DNA of 64,000 nucleotides from Flavobacterium magnum. GTDB taxonomy: Bacteria; Bacteroidota; Bacteroidia; Flavobacteriales; Flavobacteriaceae. Shown piece after piece: positions 16,890 to 25,960 of this stretch. The notes beneath the pieces were generated by a model. The model was given only the letters and a program-made list of their open reading frames with translations, made no database searches and had not been told where the DNA came from. Each line of letters opens with the position of its first letter. Position 1 is the first letter of the stretch. The translations under genes and the position numbers were made by a program. The stretch lies in the NCBI RefSeq assembly GCF_003055625.1, contig NZ_CP028811.1:3100001-3164000 (forward strand), in the 5' to 3' direction.

Positions 16890-17459
16890 ATGGATATTAT
16901 CACTTCACAATTTCAAAAATTCACTTTCCTATCTTATTTAACTTTAATAGTAGTTGTTTTATGTTATTTGGTTTCTTTAGGAAGTAATCTCAAAGAAGAC
17001 AGATCTAATAGTCCATTATGGACATTAGTAATTTCAAATATCGCATTCAATTATTTTTTATCTACTGTTCCAATTTATACTGACACTTATACTAAAGCGT
17101 TATTTTTGTTGAGTACTTTTTGTATTGTTTGGTATTTCTGGATTAAAGTTAACGAGAATCAAGAAAATGAAGATAGAGGCTTTTTACAAAGCGGAAAAGA
17201 TACAATTACTAAAGGTTATGGAAATGCAAAACAAGCAGTCAAGAATAAGGCTTCTAAAACTGTTGGTGGTGGATTTCTCGGAGATTTAGCTGAAAGTGCA
17301 ATCGACATTGGCTCAAAGAAAACTGACAGCAAACTTTTTGGTTTTTTAGATTTTTTAGGTGATAGTGGGGAGTATTTTCATCCTTCAAGAGGAACAATAA
17401 ATAGATTTAGAAATTTACTTATCTTAGCAATGATAATCATAATGTTTTATATTACCTAA
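16890..17459 (+). CDS. Membrane protein, partner of zinc-ribbon gene
   Basis: 189 residues. Three to four hydrophobic segments lie near 13-31, 45-62, 70-87 and 170-188. Between them is a soluble stretch with repeated small residues (KDTITKGYGNAKQAVKNKAS) that could be amphipathic. Second gene of a two-gene cassette, the exception to the usual one gene per cassette. No family recognised. Confidence 0.72.
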   Translation: MDIITSQFQKFTFLSYLTLIVVVLCYLVSLGSNLKEDRSNSPLWTLVISNIAFNYFLSTVPIYTDTYTKALFLLSTFCIVWYFWIKVNENQENEDRGFLQSGKDTITKGYGNAKQAVKNKASKTVGGGFLGDLAESAIDIGSKKTDSKLFGFLDFLGDSGEYFHPSRGTINRFRNLLILAMIIIMFYIT

Positions 17460-17478
17460 TCCCAAAAATTAAAACGTC

Positions 17479-17611
17479 GCACAACAGCGGTTTCACGCAA
17501 TTGCTACTTCCCTTGTAAAATGAACCGCCTTTTTCCATAACTTCGTTCTGTCCAGCCGAGAGTACTCAGTTCCAAAAGCCGCAACTGACGTGAAGCCGCC
17601 GGACGTTAGCG
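17479..17611 (+). repeat. attC 25
   Basis: R'' GCACAAC, R' GTTAGCG. Closes the zinc-ribbon/membrane pair. Confidence 0.88.
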
Positions 17612-17646
17612 GTCATTCTTAAAAACGAAACCCGTAAAATCAACTT

Positions 17647-18507
17647 ATGAGCACATTTAGCATGGAAATTATGTCAGACAATGACATGTGTGTAGAAGTT
17701 TACTGTAATAAATGTGGTAACAAATTTTCATCTGAATTAGATATTAATTTTAAGACTCCAGAAATAATAATCCAAAGTGACGGTGTACTTTATTGTTTGT
17801 ATTGTGAAGAGCCTTATGAATACACATTAAAATTCGACAGCAATAAATTAGAGATTAAATTTTTTGACGAATTATTCGGATCTTTAAAAATTAGTGAAAA
17901 AATTCATTTAGAGGAATATGAAACATCAACTCCTGATAAGTCGAAGAGATTTTACAATCTACAAATCGAAAGATTGGAAAAGATTTTGAAACTTAGTTCA
18001 GGAGAACATATCATTGATCAAGCGTTATACAGATTAATCTATTCAGGAGTTATTACTTCCTTAGAAACTTACCTAAGTGAAATTTTTGCACAAGTTGTTT
18101 TTCATTCTGAATACACTCTTGAAAAATTTACTTCTTCATATGAACCTTATACAAAGGAAAAAATTTCATTACATGAGATCTTTAAAAAATTCAATAACCT
18201 TGAATTAAAAGTTAGAGATGATTTGGACAATTTCATCTATCACAATATTCCAAAACTTATTAGCATCTTCAACATTTTCGATTTCGAAATTGATAAATTT
18301 GATAAAATTAAAAATGTCGCCACTTACATCCAAAAACGTCATAGTTTTGTTCACAAAAGCGGAGTCGGTGAAAATGATCGTCTACAGGAAGTTTCAGAGA
18401 AAGAGATTCTATTTATTATTAATGATGTAAATATGCTAGTCGAGTACATTCATAAACAGATTGAGAAAAAATGCTTTTTGCCATATGATGATGATTTTCC
18501 TTTCTAG
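17647..18507 (+). CDS. HEPN-type protein with N-terminal zinc ribbon (candidate RNase)
   Basis: 286 residues. Cysteines at about 20, 23, 50 and 53 (CNKCG, CLYCE) suggest an N-terminal zinc ribbon. The C-terminal helical domain carries RHSFVH at 231-236, the R-x4-H motif of HEPN ribonucleases, next to a KSG segment. HEPN proteins cut RNA in toxin-antitoxin and phage-defence systems; that role is inferred. No partner gene in the cassette. Confidence 0.78.
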   Translation: MSTFSMEIMSDNDMCVEVYCNKCGNKFSSELDINFKTPEIIIQSDGVLYCLYCEEPYEYTLKFDSNKLEIKFFDELFGSLKISEKIHLEEYETSTPDKSKRFYNLQIERLEKILKLSSGEHIIDQALYRLIYSGVITSLETYLSEIFAQVVFHSEYTLEKFTSSYEPYTKEKISLHEIFKKFNNLELKVRDDLDNFIYHNIPKLISIFNIFDFEIDKFDKIKNVATYIQKRHSFVHKSGVGENDRLQEVSEKEILFIINDVNMLVEYIHKQIEKKCFLPYDDDFPF

Positions 18508-18513
18508 AACGAC

Positions 18514-18646
18514 CGCTAACAGCGGTTTCACGCAATTGCTGCTTCCCTTGTAGAATGAACGACTTTTTTCCATAACTTCGTTCTGTCCAGCCGAGAGTAC
18601 TCAGTTACAAATGCCGCAACTGACGTGAAGCCGCCGGACGTTATGC
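18514..18646 (+). repeat. attC 26
   Basis: R'' CGCTAAC, R' GTTATGC. Has CTTGTAGAATG instead of CTTGTAAAATG. Confidence 0.88.
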
Positions 18647-18754
18647 GTGATTTTTGTTGTGTTGAAAGTTGGAGCTCCGCTCCTATTTGGTTTTGGTTGA
18701 TTGGCTTGTGACTACATACGTTTACGTTGTCTTGGGATCAATATTAAAACCAAC
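18641..18754 (+). repeat. Non-coding cassette NC-A, copy 4
   Basis: 114 bp, hairpin loop TCC. Has TTTTGGTTGATTGG where other copies have TTTTGGGTGATTGG, just inside the putative promoter spacer. Confidence 0.88.
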
Positions 18755-18888
18755 GCATAACAGCGGTTTCACGCAATTGCTGCTTTCCTTGTAAAATGAA
18801 CTTCTTTTTTCCATAACTTCGTTCTGTCCACGCCGAGAGTACTCAGTTCCAAATGCCGCAACTGACGTGAAGCCGCCGGACGTTATGC
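18755..18888 (+). repeat. attC 27
   Basis: R'' GCATAAC, R' GTTATGC (complementary within the site). TGTCCACGCCGAG variant. Confidence 0.88.
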
Positions 18889-18914
18889 GATATTTATGAC
18901 CGAACGAACGATCC

Positions 18915-19364
18915 ATGAACCCACAAAAAATTAAATTACTCACTATATTTTTCTCCTTATCGATATTTATTATTTCACTTACACAAAGTGCTTTTAAGGC
19001 TGAATTTAATAATTCTAATCATATGGAATCGTTACATTGCTTTTTAATGGGAAGCATAGCCTTTTTAGGCGGTGGATTACTTGAAGAAATCATATGGATG
19101 GCAAATCCTATAGCATTACTTTCAATTTTTTTACTTTTGAAAGGAAATAAAAATGCTTTAACCTTTGCGTTTATTGCTTTTGTTATCGCTCTTTCATTTA
19201 GTCTATGGAAAAAAGTTTTGAAATCTGAAAGTGGAAGTCAAATGCAAATAATTTCTCTTGAAGAAGGTTATTATCTATGGATTTTAAGTATTGCTATTTT
19301 GTTAATTGGAAACATTTTATACTTCCAAAAAATCAAATTTCCAGACAAAATAAACATCGCATAA
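18915..19364 (+). CDS. Multi-spanning membrane protein
   Basis: 149 residues. Hydrophobic segments near 8-26, 40-58, 64-80, 84-103 and 118-138 suggest four to five spans. It begins MNPQKIKLLTIFFSLS and ends KINIA, with the stop TAA supplied by R'' GCATAAC. No family recognised. Confidence 0.72.
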   Translation: MNPQKIKLLTIFFSLSIFIISLTQSAFKAEFNNSNHMESLHCFLMGSIAFLGGGLLEEIIWMANPIALLSIFLLLKGNKNALTFAFIAFVIALSFSLWKKVLKSESGSQMQIISLEEGYYLWILSIAILLIGNILYFQKIKFPDKINIA

Positions 19365-19491
19365 CAGCGGTTTCACGCAATTGCTACTCACTTGTCAAAT
19401 GAACGCGCTTTTTCCATAACTTCGTTTTGTCCACGCCGAGAGTACTCAGTTCCAAAAGCCGCAACTGACGTGAAGCCGCCGGACGTTACCT
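19359..19491 (+). repeat. attC 28
   Basis: R'' GCATAAC, R' GTTACCT. Shorter start of terminal segment (TACTCACTTGTCAAATG). R'' supplies a stop codon. Confidence 0.87.
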
Positions 19492-19524
19492 GCAAGCGCT
19501 GCAAAAATCGCGTAAAATCAAATT

Positions 19525-20067
19525 ATGGAGATAGGAAAACAATTTAACAGCTTGCGTTTTGAAGATTATTTTTTTTATATCGACAATTATAAAAAATATT
19601 CTGACTTTAATACTTTGGGATTATATCGTTCACTTTCAGAAAATGAAAAACTTAATCTCGAACAGAAAATTTCCATTAGAGATTATGCAAACAAAATATT
19701 TGAAAAGACATTTAATTTTTTGCAAGTAAAAGATCCCTGGACGTACATAACGGTGCAAACTTTAGGATTAGAACTAACGGATGGTGACAAGGAAGAAATG
19801 TGGCGTAAAATATTTATAAATCAGGAAAAAATATTGCGCGAAAAAAGAATAAAACACAAGAATTTCGGAGAATATTCCAAGCATAACTGTGGTTACGAAA
19901 CATGTCCTATGAATGGCATAATGATTAAGCAAGGTTCGTTTATGGCCGATTACGAAATGTGTATTGGAAATATCAATAGATATGTACAAAAACAAAAGTC
20001 TGAAAAAAGAAAATCAGATAGAAAAAGCGAAAGCCAAATTATTAATAACGAATTGGATTTAGAATAA
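19525..20067 (+). CDS. Hypothetical Cys/His-containing protein
   Basis: 180 residues, soluble, helix-rich. A compact Cys/His cluster KHNCGYETCPMNGIM lies at about 119-133 and a further Cys in YEMCIGN, which may bind metal. The tail is basic (KQKSEKRKSDRKSES). No family recognised. Leader contains the recurring ATCGCGTAAAATCAA sequence. Confidence 0.7.
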   Translation: MEIGKQFNSLRFEDYFFYIDNYKKYSDFNTLGLYRSLSENEKLNLEQKISIRDYANKIFEKTFNFLQVKDPWTYITVQTLGLELTDGDKEEMWRKIFINQEKILREKRIKHKNFGEYSKHNCGYETCPMNGIMIKQGSFMADYEMCIGNINRYVQKQKSEKRKSDRKSESQIINNELDLE

Positions 20068-20076
20068 TGCGCCAGC

Positions 20077-20210
20077 AGGTAACAGCGGTTTCACGCAATT
20101 GCTCCTACTCTTGTAAAATGAACTTCTTTTTTCCATAACTTCGTTCTGTCCACGCCGAGAATACTCAGTTCCAAAAGCCGCAACTGACGCGAAGCCGCCG
20201 GACGTTAACT
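20077..20210 (+). repeat. attC 29
   Basis: R'' AGGTAAC, R' GTTAACT. Right arm is CGCGAAGCCGC instead of CGTGAAGCCGC, the only such change seen. Confidence 0.87.
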
Positions 20211-20231
20211 GCAAGTTTAAAATCACGAACC

Positions 20232-20657
20232 ATGAATCAACACCATTTCAAATTCACAACGCTTGCATTTGCACTAACTACTATTTGGACACTTTATGGG
20301 TTCTTTGAATATTTTACTGAAGATCAAGGTTTGTTTCACGGATTGGGTGTATTAATGTATTTCATTGGAAGTATGGCTGTTTCTCTTTTTGTTTCAATTG
20401 TATTAATATTTATGCGGCTTGTTTTTTGCCGATCAGAACGAAAGCATTTGATTACAGATCACTTTCTATATATTACAGTCGGAATATTCAACTGTTACTT
20501 TTTTATCATTTGGTTGATTTGTCTTTTTCTTAAAGATTTAATTCTTGATACGGAAATAAGCCTTTTTGCTTTAGGTAATTTATCAGTATCAATATTCATA
20601 TTCTTTGATGTTTATTATAACAAACGCATACAACGTGAAGTAACAATTGTGGGATGA
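20232..20657 (+). CDS. Four-span membrane protein, paralogue of the one at 6643
   Basis: 141 residues with segments near 11-29, 42-65, 78-100 and 106-127. Matches the 6643 protein along its length in hydrophobic pattern and motifs (TTIWTLYGFFEYF, NCYFFIIWLICLFLKD). Diverged well beyond the near-identical cassette copies elsewhere, so this is an old duplication or two separate captures. Function unknown. Confidence 0.75.
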   Translation: MNQHHFKFTTLAFALTTIWTLYGFFEYFTEDQGLFHGLGVLMYFIGSMAVSLFVSIVLIFMRLVFCRSERKHLITDHFLYITVGIFNCYFFIIWLICLFLKDLILDTEISLFALGNLSVSIFIFFDVYYNKRIQREVTIVG

Positions 20658-20669
20658 AACAAAACCTGC

Positions 20670-20802
20670 AGTTAACGGCGGTTTCACGCAATTGCTACTT
20701 CCCCTGTAAAATGTAACAGCTTTTTCCATAACTTCGTTCTGTCCAGCCGAGAGCACTCAGTTCCAAATACCGCAACTGACGTGAAGCCGCCGGACGTTAC
20801 CT
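20670..20802 (+). repeat. attC 30
   Basis: R'' AGTTAAC, R' GTTACCT. Left spacer is TAACGGCGG rather than TAACAGCGG; has GAGCACTCAG. Confidence 0.87.
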
Positions 20803-20817
20803 GCAAGCTCAACCAAA

Positions 20818-21312
20818 ATGACGCAAAAGCCTATAATGAAATCACTTCCTAAATATTCGAAAGAACAGTATGAACTTGTGAAAGATTCAAGAAATGTACT
20901 TTTTGACTATTGTAAGACAATTTCTGCTGAAGATTTCATAAATCAGAATAGTTCATTCGGTCGCGGTGGTAGTATGAGAAATCTTTTAGTCCATATTGCT
21001 AACACTTACCAATATTGGATTGCAAACGTTTCTCTGAGAAAAAATATAGCTTACGATGAATATGAAACTGTAAAAGATATATCTGACGCAATCAGGTTGT
21101 TCAACGCTGTTGATGAATTTATGAGTGACTTCTTCGAAAGAATGGATTCGCTCACCGAGATTCAATACGAGATTAGCGGGGTAAAAAAAGTTAGTGACAG
21201 CTTTAAGATATTTACACACGTCATTACACACGAATTCCATCACAAGGGACAAGTTTTATCGATAAGCAGACATTTGGGATACTTTCCAATTGATACAGAT
21301 ATTATGCGATAG
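20818..21312 (+). CDS. DinB-like protein
   Basis: 164 residues forming a four-helix DinB/YfiT-type fold. Metal-ligand His candidates are in LVHIANTYQYWI and in the near-C-terminal THEFHHKGQVLSISRHLG, with a DTD ending as in other family members. DinB-like proteins often handle thiols or stress, but many have no known role. The ATG at 20836 (MKSLPKYSKEQ) is an equally good start because ACCAAAATGACGCAA also occurs as a leader in other cassettes. Confidence 0.85.
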   Translation: MTQKPIMKSLPKYSKEQYELVKDSRNVLFDYCKTISAEDFINQNSSFGRGGSMRNLLVHIANTYQYWIANVSLRKNIAYDEYETVKDISDAIRLFNAVDEFMSDFFERMDSLTEIQYEISGVKKVSDSFKIFTHVITHEFHHKGQVLSISRHLGYFPIDTDIMR

Positions 21313-21319
21313 AGCCTGC

Positions 21320-21452
21320 AGGTAACAGCGGCTTCACGCAATTGCTGCTTCCCTTGTAAAATGAACGACCTTTTTCCATAACTTCGTTTTGTCCAGCCGA
21401 GAATACTCAGTTCCAAAAGCCGCAACTGACGTGAAGCCGCCGGACGTTAGCA
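21320..21452 (+). repeat. attC 31
   Basis: R'' AGGTAAC, R' GTTAGCA. Left arm GCGGCTTCACG. Closes the DinB cassette. Confidence 0.88.
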
Positions 21453-21486
21453 GCAAGTTTTCAACCAAAATGACGCAAGCACTAAG

Positions 21487-22011
21487 ATGATATTTGAATT
21501 GCAATTTGAAGAAAGCGTATATAAAGCACAAATGGAACTTTTGTATGAACTTGGCTATAGCAAAAAAATAAAGTATTATAAAAATTCACATGTTTTCGCG
21601 TTGACGACTATAATACTTGGTATAGTAATCGTAGTAAATAAAAAGGATGTTGGTTATGTTTTTATCCTGCTTGGATTAGGCGTTTTAATAGAATATATTA
21701 TCTTTTTTATAAAGCAAAGAAAACTCTTGAAAAAACACAATGCAGAACAAATAGAAATTATTGAGGCTTTTACTAAAAACCCATCGGCCATTTTTGAATT
21801 CACTGACGACGGATTTAGTTATTCTGATCATAAAGGGCGAAAAATTATTCCTTGGAGCGATTTTTCAAGTTTTAAAATTTATAAAGACAATATATTCTTG
21901 TTTACAAAATCGTTTGAGTCATACATATTAGGCAAAATAGAAATTGGCAGTGAAGCCTATGCACATTTATTGCGTTTTTTAGAATCACGATTTAACAAAA
22001 CCAGCTGCTAA
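21487..22011 (+). CDS. YcxB-like membrane protein, copy 1
   Basis: 174 residues. N-terminal soluble stretch, two membrane spans (about 38-52 and 58-75), then a C-terminal PH-like domain with PSAIFEFTDDGFSYSD and IIPWSDFSSFKIYKD, the pattern of YcxB-like proteins. A diverged copy with the same leader (GCAAGTTTTCAACCAAAATG) is at 26654. The TAA of R'' TGCTAAC is the stop. Inner-membrane; function unknown. Confidence 0.8.
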   Translation: MIFELQFEESVYKAQMELLYELGYSKKIKYYKNSHVFALTTIILGIVIVVNKKDVGYVFILLGLGVLIEYIIFFIKQRKLLKKHNAEQIEIIEAFTKNPSAIFEFTDDGFSYSDHKGRKIIPWSDFSSFKIYKDNIFLFTKSFESYILGKIEIGSEAYAHLLRFLESRFNKTSC

Positions 22012-22138
22012 CAGCGGTTTCACGCAATTGCTGTTTTTCGTGTAAAATGAACTTCTTTTTTCCATAACTTCGTTCTGTCCAGCCGAGAATACTCAGTTCC
22101 AAAAGCCGCAACTGACGTGAAGCCGCCGGACGTTATAT
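22006..22138 (+). repeat. attC 32
   Basis: R'' TGCTAAC, R' GTTATAT. Supplies the stop codon of YcxB-like copy 1. Confidence 0.88.
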
Positions 22139-22247
22139 GCTAGCGGTACCAAACATTGAACAAAAATCCCATAGAAGAGAGTTACTCAAATTTTTCTAAC
22201 TTAAAATTTATGGAAAATATTTTCGTTGTGAATTAAATATCTTGAAA

Positions 22248-22535
22248 ATGAAAAGTATTAAAAAAGTATTTCTTGGATTTTCGCTAATTGCACTGACAGC
22301 AATCTTTATAATCTTTTCCATTATAAGTTCTGAGAAAAATCATTTAAACATTTTTAAGAAAACAAGGCTCGGAAAATCTCAGGCAGAACTTGAAAAACTT
22401 TGGGGAAAACCCAATAAAGAATTGAAATATAAAACCGGCGAAAAAACAATTTTTTACTACACTGTTTTAAATGAATTTGTGTTTAATATTGACAAAAAAA
22501 CAAACGTAAAATTCAAATACAAAGACAACTTCTGA
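22248..22535 (+). CDS. Membrane-anchored BamE/SmpA-like small protein
   Basis: 95 residues from the ATG at 22248 (a TTG six bases earlier is in frame). One N-terminal span (about 5-25) is followed by TRLGKSQAELEKLWGKPNKE, the short helix and G-x-P turn typical of SmpA/BamE-like folds, and a beta-rich end (TIFYYTV...VKFKYKDNF). The leader of about 110 bp is longer than usual. The family call is by motif only. Confidence 0.65.
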   Translation: MKSIKKVFLGFSLIALTAIFIIFSIISSEKNHLNIFKKTRLGKSQAELEKLWGKPNKELKYKTGEKTIFYYTVLNEFVFNIDKKTNVKFKYKDNF

Positions 22536-22550
22536 GATAATTCCGCCAGC

Positions 22551-22684
22551 ATATAACAGCGGTTTCACGCAATTGCTGCTTACCGTGTAAAATGAACTTC
22601 TTTTTTCCATAACTTCGTTTTGTCCACGCCGAGAGTACTCAGTTCCAAAAGCCGCAACTGACGTGAAGCCGCCGGACGTTACCT
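22551..22684 (+). repeat. attC 33
   Basis: R'' ATATAAC, R' GTTACCT. TGTCCACGCCGAG variant. Confidence 0.88.
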
Positions 22685-22773
22685 GAAATTCGATCGAGCT
22701 ACATAAAACTGAAAAGTATTCATCATTCGACAGGCTTTTTTTTACATTTACTTTAAACATTAAAATATAAAAC

Positions 22774-22959
22774 ATGAAAGGTTTCATAAAGGTGATTGAC
22801 ATAAATGATAAAGAACATTTTTTGAACATTGATTATATAATTAAATTTACGCCAACTGGTCAAGCTCATAGGGGTAATGCCATTGTTACTACCGTAAGTG
22901 AAACAATACAAACTACTACAACAGTTGATGAAATTGTTGATATGATAAAACTTCAATAA
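22774..22959 (+). CDS. Small FlbD-like protein, copy 2
   Basis: 61 residues, identical to the 4145 copy except V9I. The upstream leader, with its T-run and ACATTTACTTTAA, is also conserved, so the whole cassette was copied rather than just the gene. Again 1 bp before a second small gene. Confidence 0.7.
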   Translation: MKGFIKVIDINDKEHFLNIDYIIKFTPTGQAHRGNAIVTTVSETIQTTTTVDEIVDMIKLQ

Positions 22960-22960
22960 T

Positions 22961-23215
22961 ATGTACACTCATAAAGAAGCACAGAAAATAGCTAATTACT
23001 ATTTGGAAAAAGTAATTGGCAAACCTTTAAGTAAGGCTAAAGCAAAATCATTACCTATTACAGAAATAAAGATTGAAGAATTAAATGATCATACTTTTAA
23101 CGTATTTTGCTATGGGAAAGCTTCGTCAAGTGTTATCTTTTTTACAACTATAGACCTCGTCGCAAAAGATCTTGAACTTTTAGGTCCAGATGAAGTTTTA
23201 AAACTCGAAGATTAG
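22961..23215 (+). CDS. Small hypothetical protein paired with FlbD-like gene, copy 2
   Basis: 84 residues, two changes from the 4332 copy (MYTHKE for MYTYKE, YYLEKV for YYLGKV). Most DNA differences between the two cassettes are silent, which suggests the protein sequence is being kept. Family unknown. Confidence 0.7.
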   Translation: MYTHKEAQKIANYYLEKVIGKPLSKAKAKSLPITEIKIEELNDHTFNVFCYGKASSSVIFFTTIDLVAKDLELLGPDEVLKLED

Positions 23216-23253
23216 AAGAAGAATTTAGAAAGCAAACTCTGACCACGAACTTC

Positions 23254-23386
23254 AGGTAACAGCGGTTTCACGCAATTGCTGCTTCTCTTGTAAAATGTAA
23301 CCGCTTTTTCCATAACTTCGTTTTGTCCAGCCGAGAGTACTCAGCTTCGAAAGCCGCAACTGACGTGAAGCCGCCGGACGTTACCA
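23254..23386 (+). repeat. attC 34
   Basis: R'' AGGTAAC, R' GTTACCA. TCAGCTTCGAAAG right segment, as in the attC of copy 1 of the same cassette. Confidence 0.88.
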
Positions 23387-23401
23387 GCAATTGTCAAAAA
23401 A

Positions 23402-24253
23402 ATGAAGGAAACTGCATTAATAATATTACTTTTTTCAAGTATATCTTGTTTTTCACAAGTAAATAAAATTAATTCCGAAAGAATTAAAGAACTTCAATTA
23501 CAATCTATTACAGGTAGTTCAATATATATAAAAAATGGATATCTAAATATTGAAGATGGTGGAAACACATTTATGGAACTGTATAACAACGAAGGAAAAT
23601 TAACCGAGCAATATTTTGCAAATTTAAATGGCAAAAACAAAACCAATTTAAAGTTCTATTATAGTAAATGTGACTTCTATGATAAATCAGAAGAAATCAC
23701 AAAAAATAATGGTAAAAACAAAGTAGTGAAAACAGTAAAAGTCATTTATGATGATTTATGTAGAGAAAGTAAAATAATATCTATAAATGAAAATAATAAA
23801 ATTGTTGAAATTGAAGAACTAAATTATAACAATGAGAATAGAAAAGTTTCTTGCATTTCTAAAAACTTAAAAAACGAGATAACTAGTAAAATTATTTTTT
23901 CATATCCTGAAAAAAGTGCAGTAGAAGAAAAAGCATATTTTGAAAACGATAAATTTTGGTATCATTATAAAATAAAGAAAGATGAAAATGGAAATGAAAT
24001 AGAAAGCGTAAGTTTTGATGAAACTGGAAAAATTTTAAATATTGAAACAACTAAATATCAATATAATAGTGGAAAAGTCATTGAAGAATTACACTTTACA
24101 GAAGATAATGTTTTGAAGTATAAAAAAGAATATTTATACAACTCTGATAACCTAATTGAAAGAATTACAACAACTAGTAAAGAATTTGGAATAGACATGC
24201 CTAATTTAACTGAAAATGTACAAATTGAAATTTATTATTACACAAAAAAATAA
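23402..24253 (+). CDS. Secreted protein with YD/RHS-like beta repeats
   Basis: 283 residues. Signal peptide MKETALIILLFSSISCFSQ (a lipobox-like SISC is present too). The mature part is a run of short beta units, e.g. LYNNEGKLTEQYFANLNGK, VIYDDLCRESKII, YNNENRKVSCIS and FDETGKILNIETTKYQY. These resemble degenerate YD-type or toxin-antitoxin-like MORN units. Likely on the cell surface or in the periplasm. No catalytic motif. Confidence 0.72.
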   Translation: MKETALIILLFSSISCFSQVNKINSERIKELQLQSITGSSIYIKNGYLNIEDGGNTFMELYNNEGKLTEQYFANLNGKNKTNLKFYYSKCDFYDKSEEITKNNGKNKVVKTVKVIYDDLCRESKIISINENNKIVEIEELNYNNENRKVSCISKNLKNEITSKIIFSYPEKSAVEEKAYFENDKFWYHYKIKKDENGNEIESVSFDETGKILNIETTKYQYNSGKVIEELHFTEDNVLKYKKEYLYNSDNLIERITTTSKEFGIDMPNLTENVQIEIYYYTKK

Positions 24254-24257
24254 CTGC

Positions 24258-24390
24258 TGGTAACAGCGGTTTCACGCAATTGCTACTTCCCTTGTAAAAT
24301 GAACTTCTTTTTTCCATAACTTCGTTTTGTCCAGCCGAGAGTACTCAGTTCCAAAAGCCGCAACTGACGTGAAGCCGCCGGACGTTATAT
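24258..24390 (+). repeat. attC 35
   Basis: R'' TGGTAAC, R' GTTATAT. Confidence 0.88.
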
Positions 24391-24423
24391 GCCATTTTAC
24401 CGCAACTGACCTTTACACCTTGT

Positions 24424-25107
24424 ATGGAAGAAATTAGAAAAAGAACCAAAGTACTGGAATACTCGCTAAAACTTGAAAGTTTTGTGAGCTATGAACTGGC
24501 AAATTTACTAGATATTTCAGATTATAAAAGTTCTAAATCACTGGGAAACGGTTCTTCAGCTCTGAGTATAAATCAGAAGTTAAACTTACTCTTAGACGTT
24601 GAAAATATAGATAAAAAAGAGAAATCAACGATCGAATATTTTATGTCAATTCGAAATCAATTTATGCACAATATTGACGCAGTCAGTTTTAGTTATGTAA
24701 TTAGAAAATTAGACGGCTTAGAAAATAAATTAAAAAAAGAGTACCCGCATAACTTTAAACAAAAAAATGACGAAAAAGGGTTTGAATTATGCATAGAAAG
24801 TTTATTTCACGATTCAATAAAGATATTACTTGATCAGAAGGGAAATAAACTTCGAAAAATTATGCTTCTAGCTGCTGCTGAATCTCATGAAATATTAAAG
24901 GATAAACTTCGTGAATCGTTAGACAAACAAATTCAACTGCTTGAAGATTTCTTTAAAAACTATCCAGAAGACAAAATTGACAAGTATCTTGTACTTACTA
25001 AAATCGTTTTGATGGATATTGAAATTGAAAAAGAAACAATCGATAATACTTTGATTGAAATTGAGAAAATAAAAAATCCTCAAAAAAACACCAAAAACGG
25101 CATATAA
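24424..25107 (+). CDS. HEPN/MltR-like helical protein
   Basis: 227 residues, all helical. SIRNQFMHN at 75-83 gives the R-x4-H motif of HEPN-like proteins (R77, H82), in the place where MltR-like or Abi-type proteins carry it. C-terminal half is a long charged helix region. Stop TAA comes from R'' ATATAAC. It may be an RNA-cleaving or regulatory protein; no partner antitoxin gene is present in the cassette. Confidence 0.68.
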   Translation: MEEIRKRTKVLEYSLKLESFVSYELANLLDISDYKSSKSLGNGSSALSINQKLNLLLDVENIDKKEKSTIEYFMSIRNQFMHNIDAVSFSYVIRKLDGLENKLKKEYPHNFKQKNDEKGFELCIESLFHDSIKILLDQKGNKLRKIMLLAAAESHEILKDKLRESLDKQIQLLEDFFKNYPEDKIDKYLVLTKIVLMDIEIEKETIDNTLIEIEKIKNPQKNTKNGI

Positions 25108-25234
25108 CAGCGGTTTCACGCAATTGCTGCTTCCCTTGTAAAATGAACTTCTTTTTTCCATAACTTCGTTCAGTCCAGCCGAGAGTACTCAGTTCCAAAT
25201 GCCGCAACTGACGTGAAGCCGCCGGACGTTACCG
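25102..25234 (+). repeat. attC 36
   Basis: R'' ATATAAC, R' GTTACCG. Supplies a stop codon; has CGTTCAGTCCAG. Confidence 0.88.
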
Positions 25235-25269
25235 GCAAGGCTGACGCGCCGAACTCAAAATCAACTATA

Positions 25270-25794
25270 ATGAATGAATTTTACGATTTATTTGAAAAGG
25301 ATAATCACTTAAAACCTGATTTCAATAAAACTGAATTTGAATCTTTAGATTCTTGGGATTTTGGTTGGGCAATATTAGAACCTATTAATCTGGCAGCCGA
25401 TAAGGAAAGTGAAATAGAATTGTCAAAAAGATTTTCTCCTGGACAAAAGGCTCTCTACTTCTTTTGGTACCTCGACGGAGAAGTTACAAATGGAGGTTTT
25501 ATACAATTCTACTGGAATGAAAACAGAAAATATTTGCCTGCAATTTTAAAAGGCTTGAAATTAATCGGCGATAATGAAATGATTACTCTCGTTGACAATG
25601 CTGAAAAAGTTTATTTAAAACATATACAGAAATTTGAGACTGGAAATTCGCAAGAAGATTTTGAACATCTTTATAATGAACTGACTGAGTTTGAAGATTT
25701 AGATTTAAAATATTACGAAATGCACGACAACACAATGTCACTGATTGAAAAATATGCGAAACAAAATCCAAATGAATTTCTGAACTTAATTTAA
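25270..25794 (+). CDS. DMP19/DUF4375 family protein, copy 1
   Basis: 174 residues. The core SPGQKALYFFWYLDGEV then TNGGFIQFYWN, followed by LPAILKGLKLIG, is diagnostic of the DUF4375/DMP19 family. The Neisseria member is reported to mimic DNA and sequester a DNA-binding protein; this copy is also acidic, so a similar role is possible. A close paralogue lies at 56802 with a related leader (GCGCGCCGAACTTAAATCAA). Confidence 0.85.
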   Translation: MNEFYDLFEKDNHLKPDFNKTEFESLDSWDFGWAILEPINLAADKESEIELSKRFSPGQKALYFFWYLDGEVTNGGFIQFYWNENRKYLPAILKGLKLIGDNEMITLVDNAEKVYLKHIQKFETGNSQEDFEHLYNELTEFEDLDLKYYEMHDNTMSLIEKYAKQNPNEFLNLI

Positions 25795-25801
25795 GCCCAG
25801 C

Positions 25802-25934
25802 CGGTAACAGCGGTTTCACGCAATTGCTGCTTTCCTTGTAAAATGTAACAGCTTTTTCCATAACTTCGTTTTGTCCAGCCGAGAATACTCAGTTCCAAAA
25901 GCCGCAACTGACGTGAAGCCGCCGGACGTTATAT
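25802..25934 (+). repeat. attC 37
   Basis: R'' CGGTAAC, R' GTTATAT. Confidence 0.88.
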
Positions 25935-25960
25935 GCCATTTTTAACGAATCGAACGTAAA

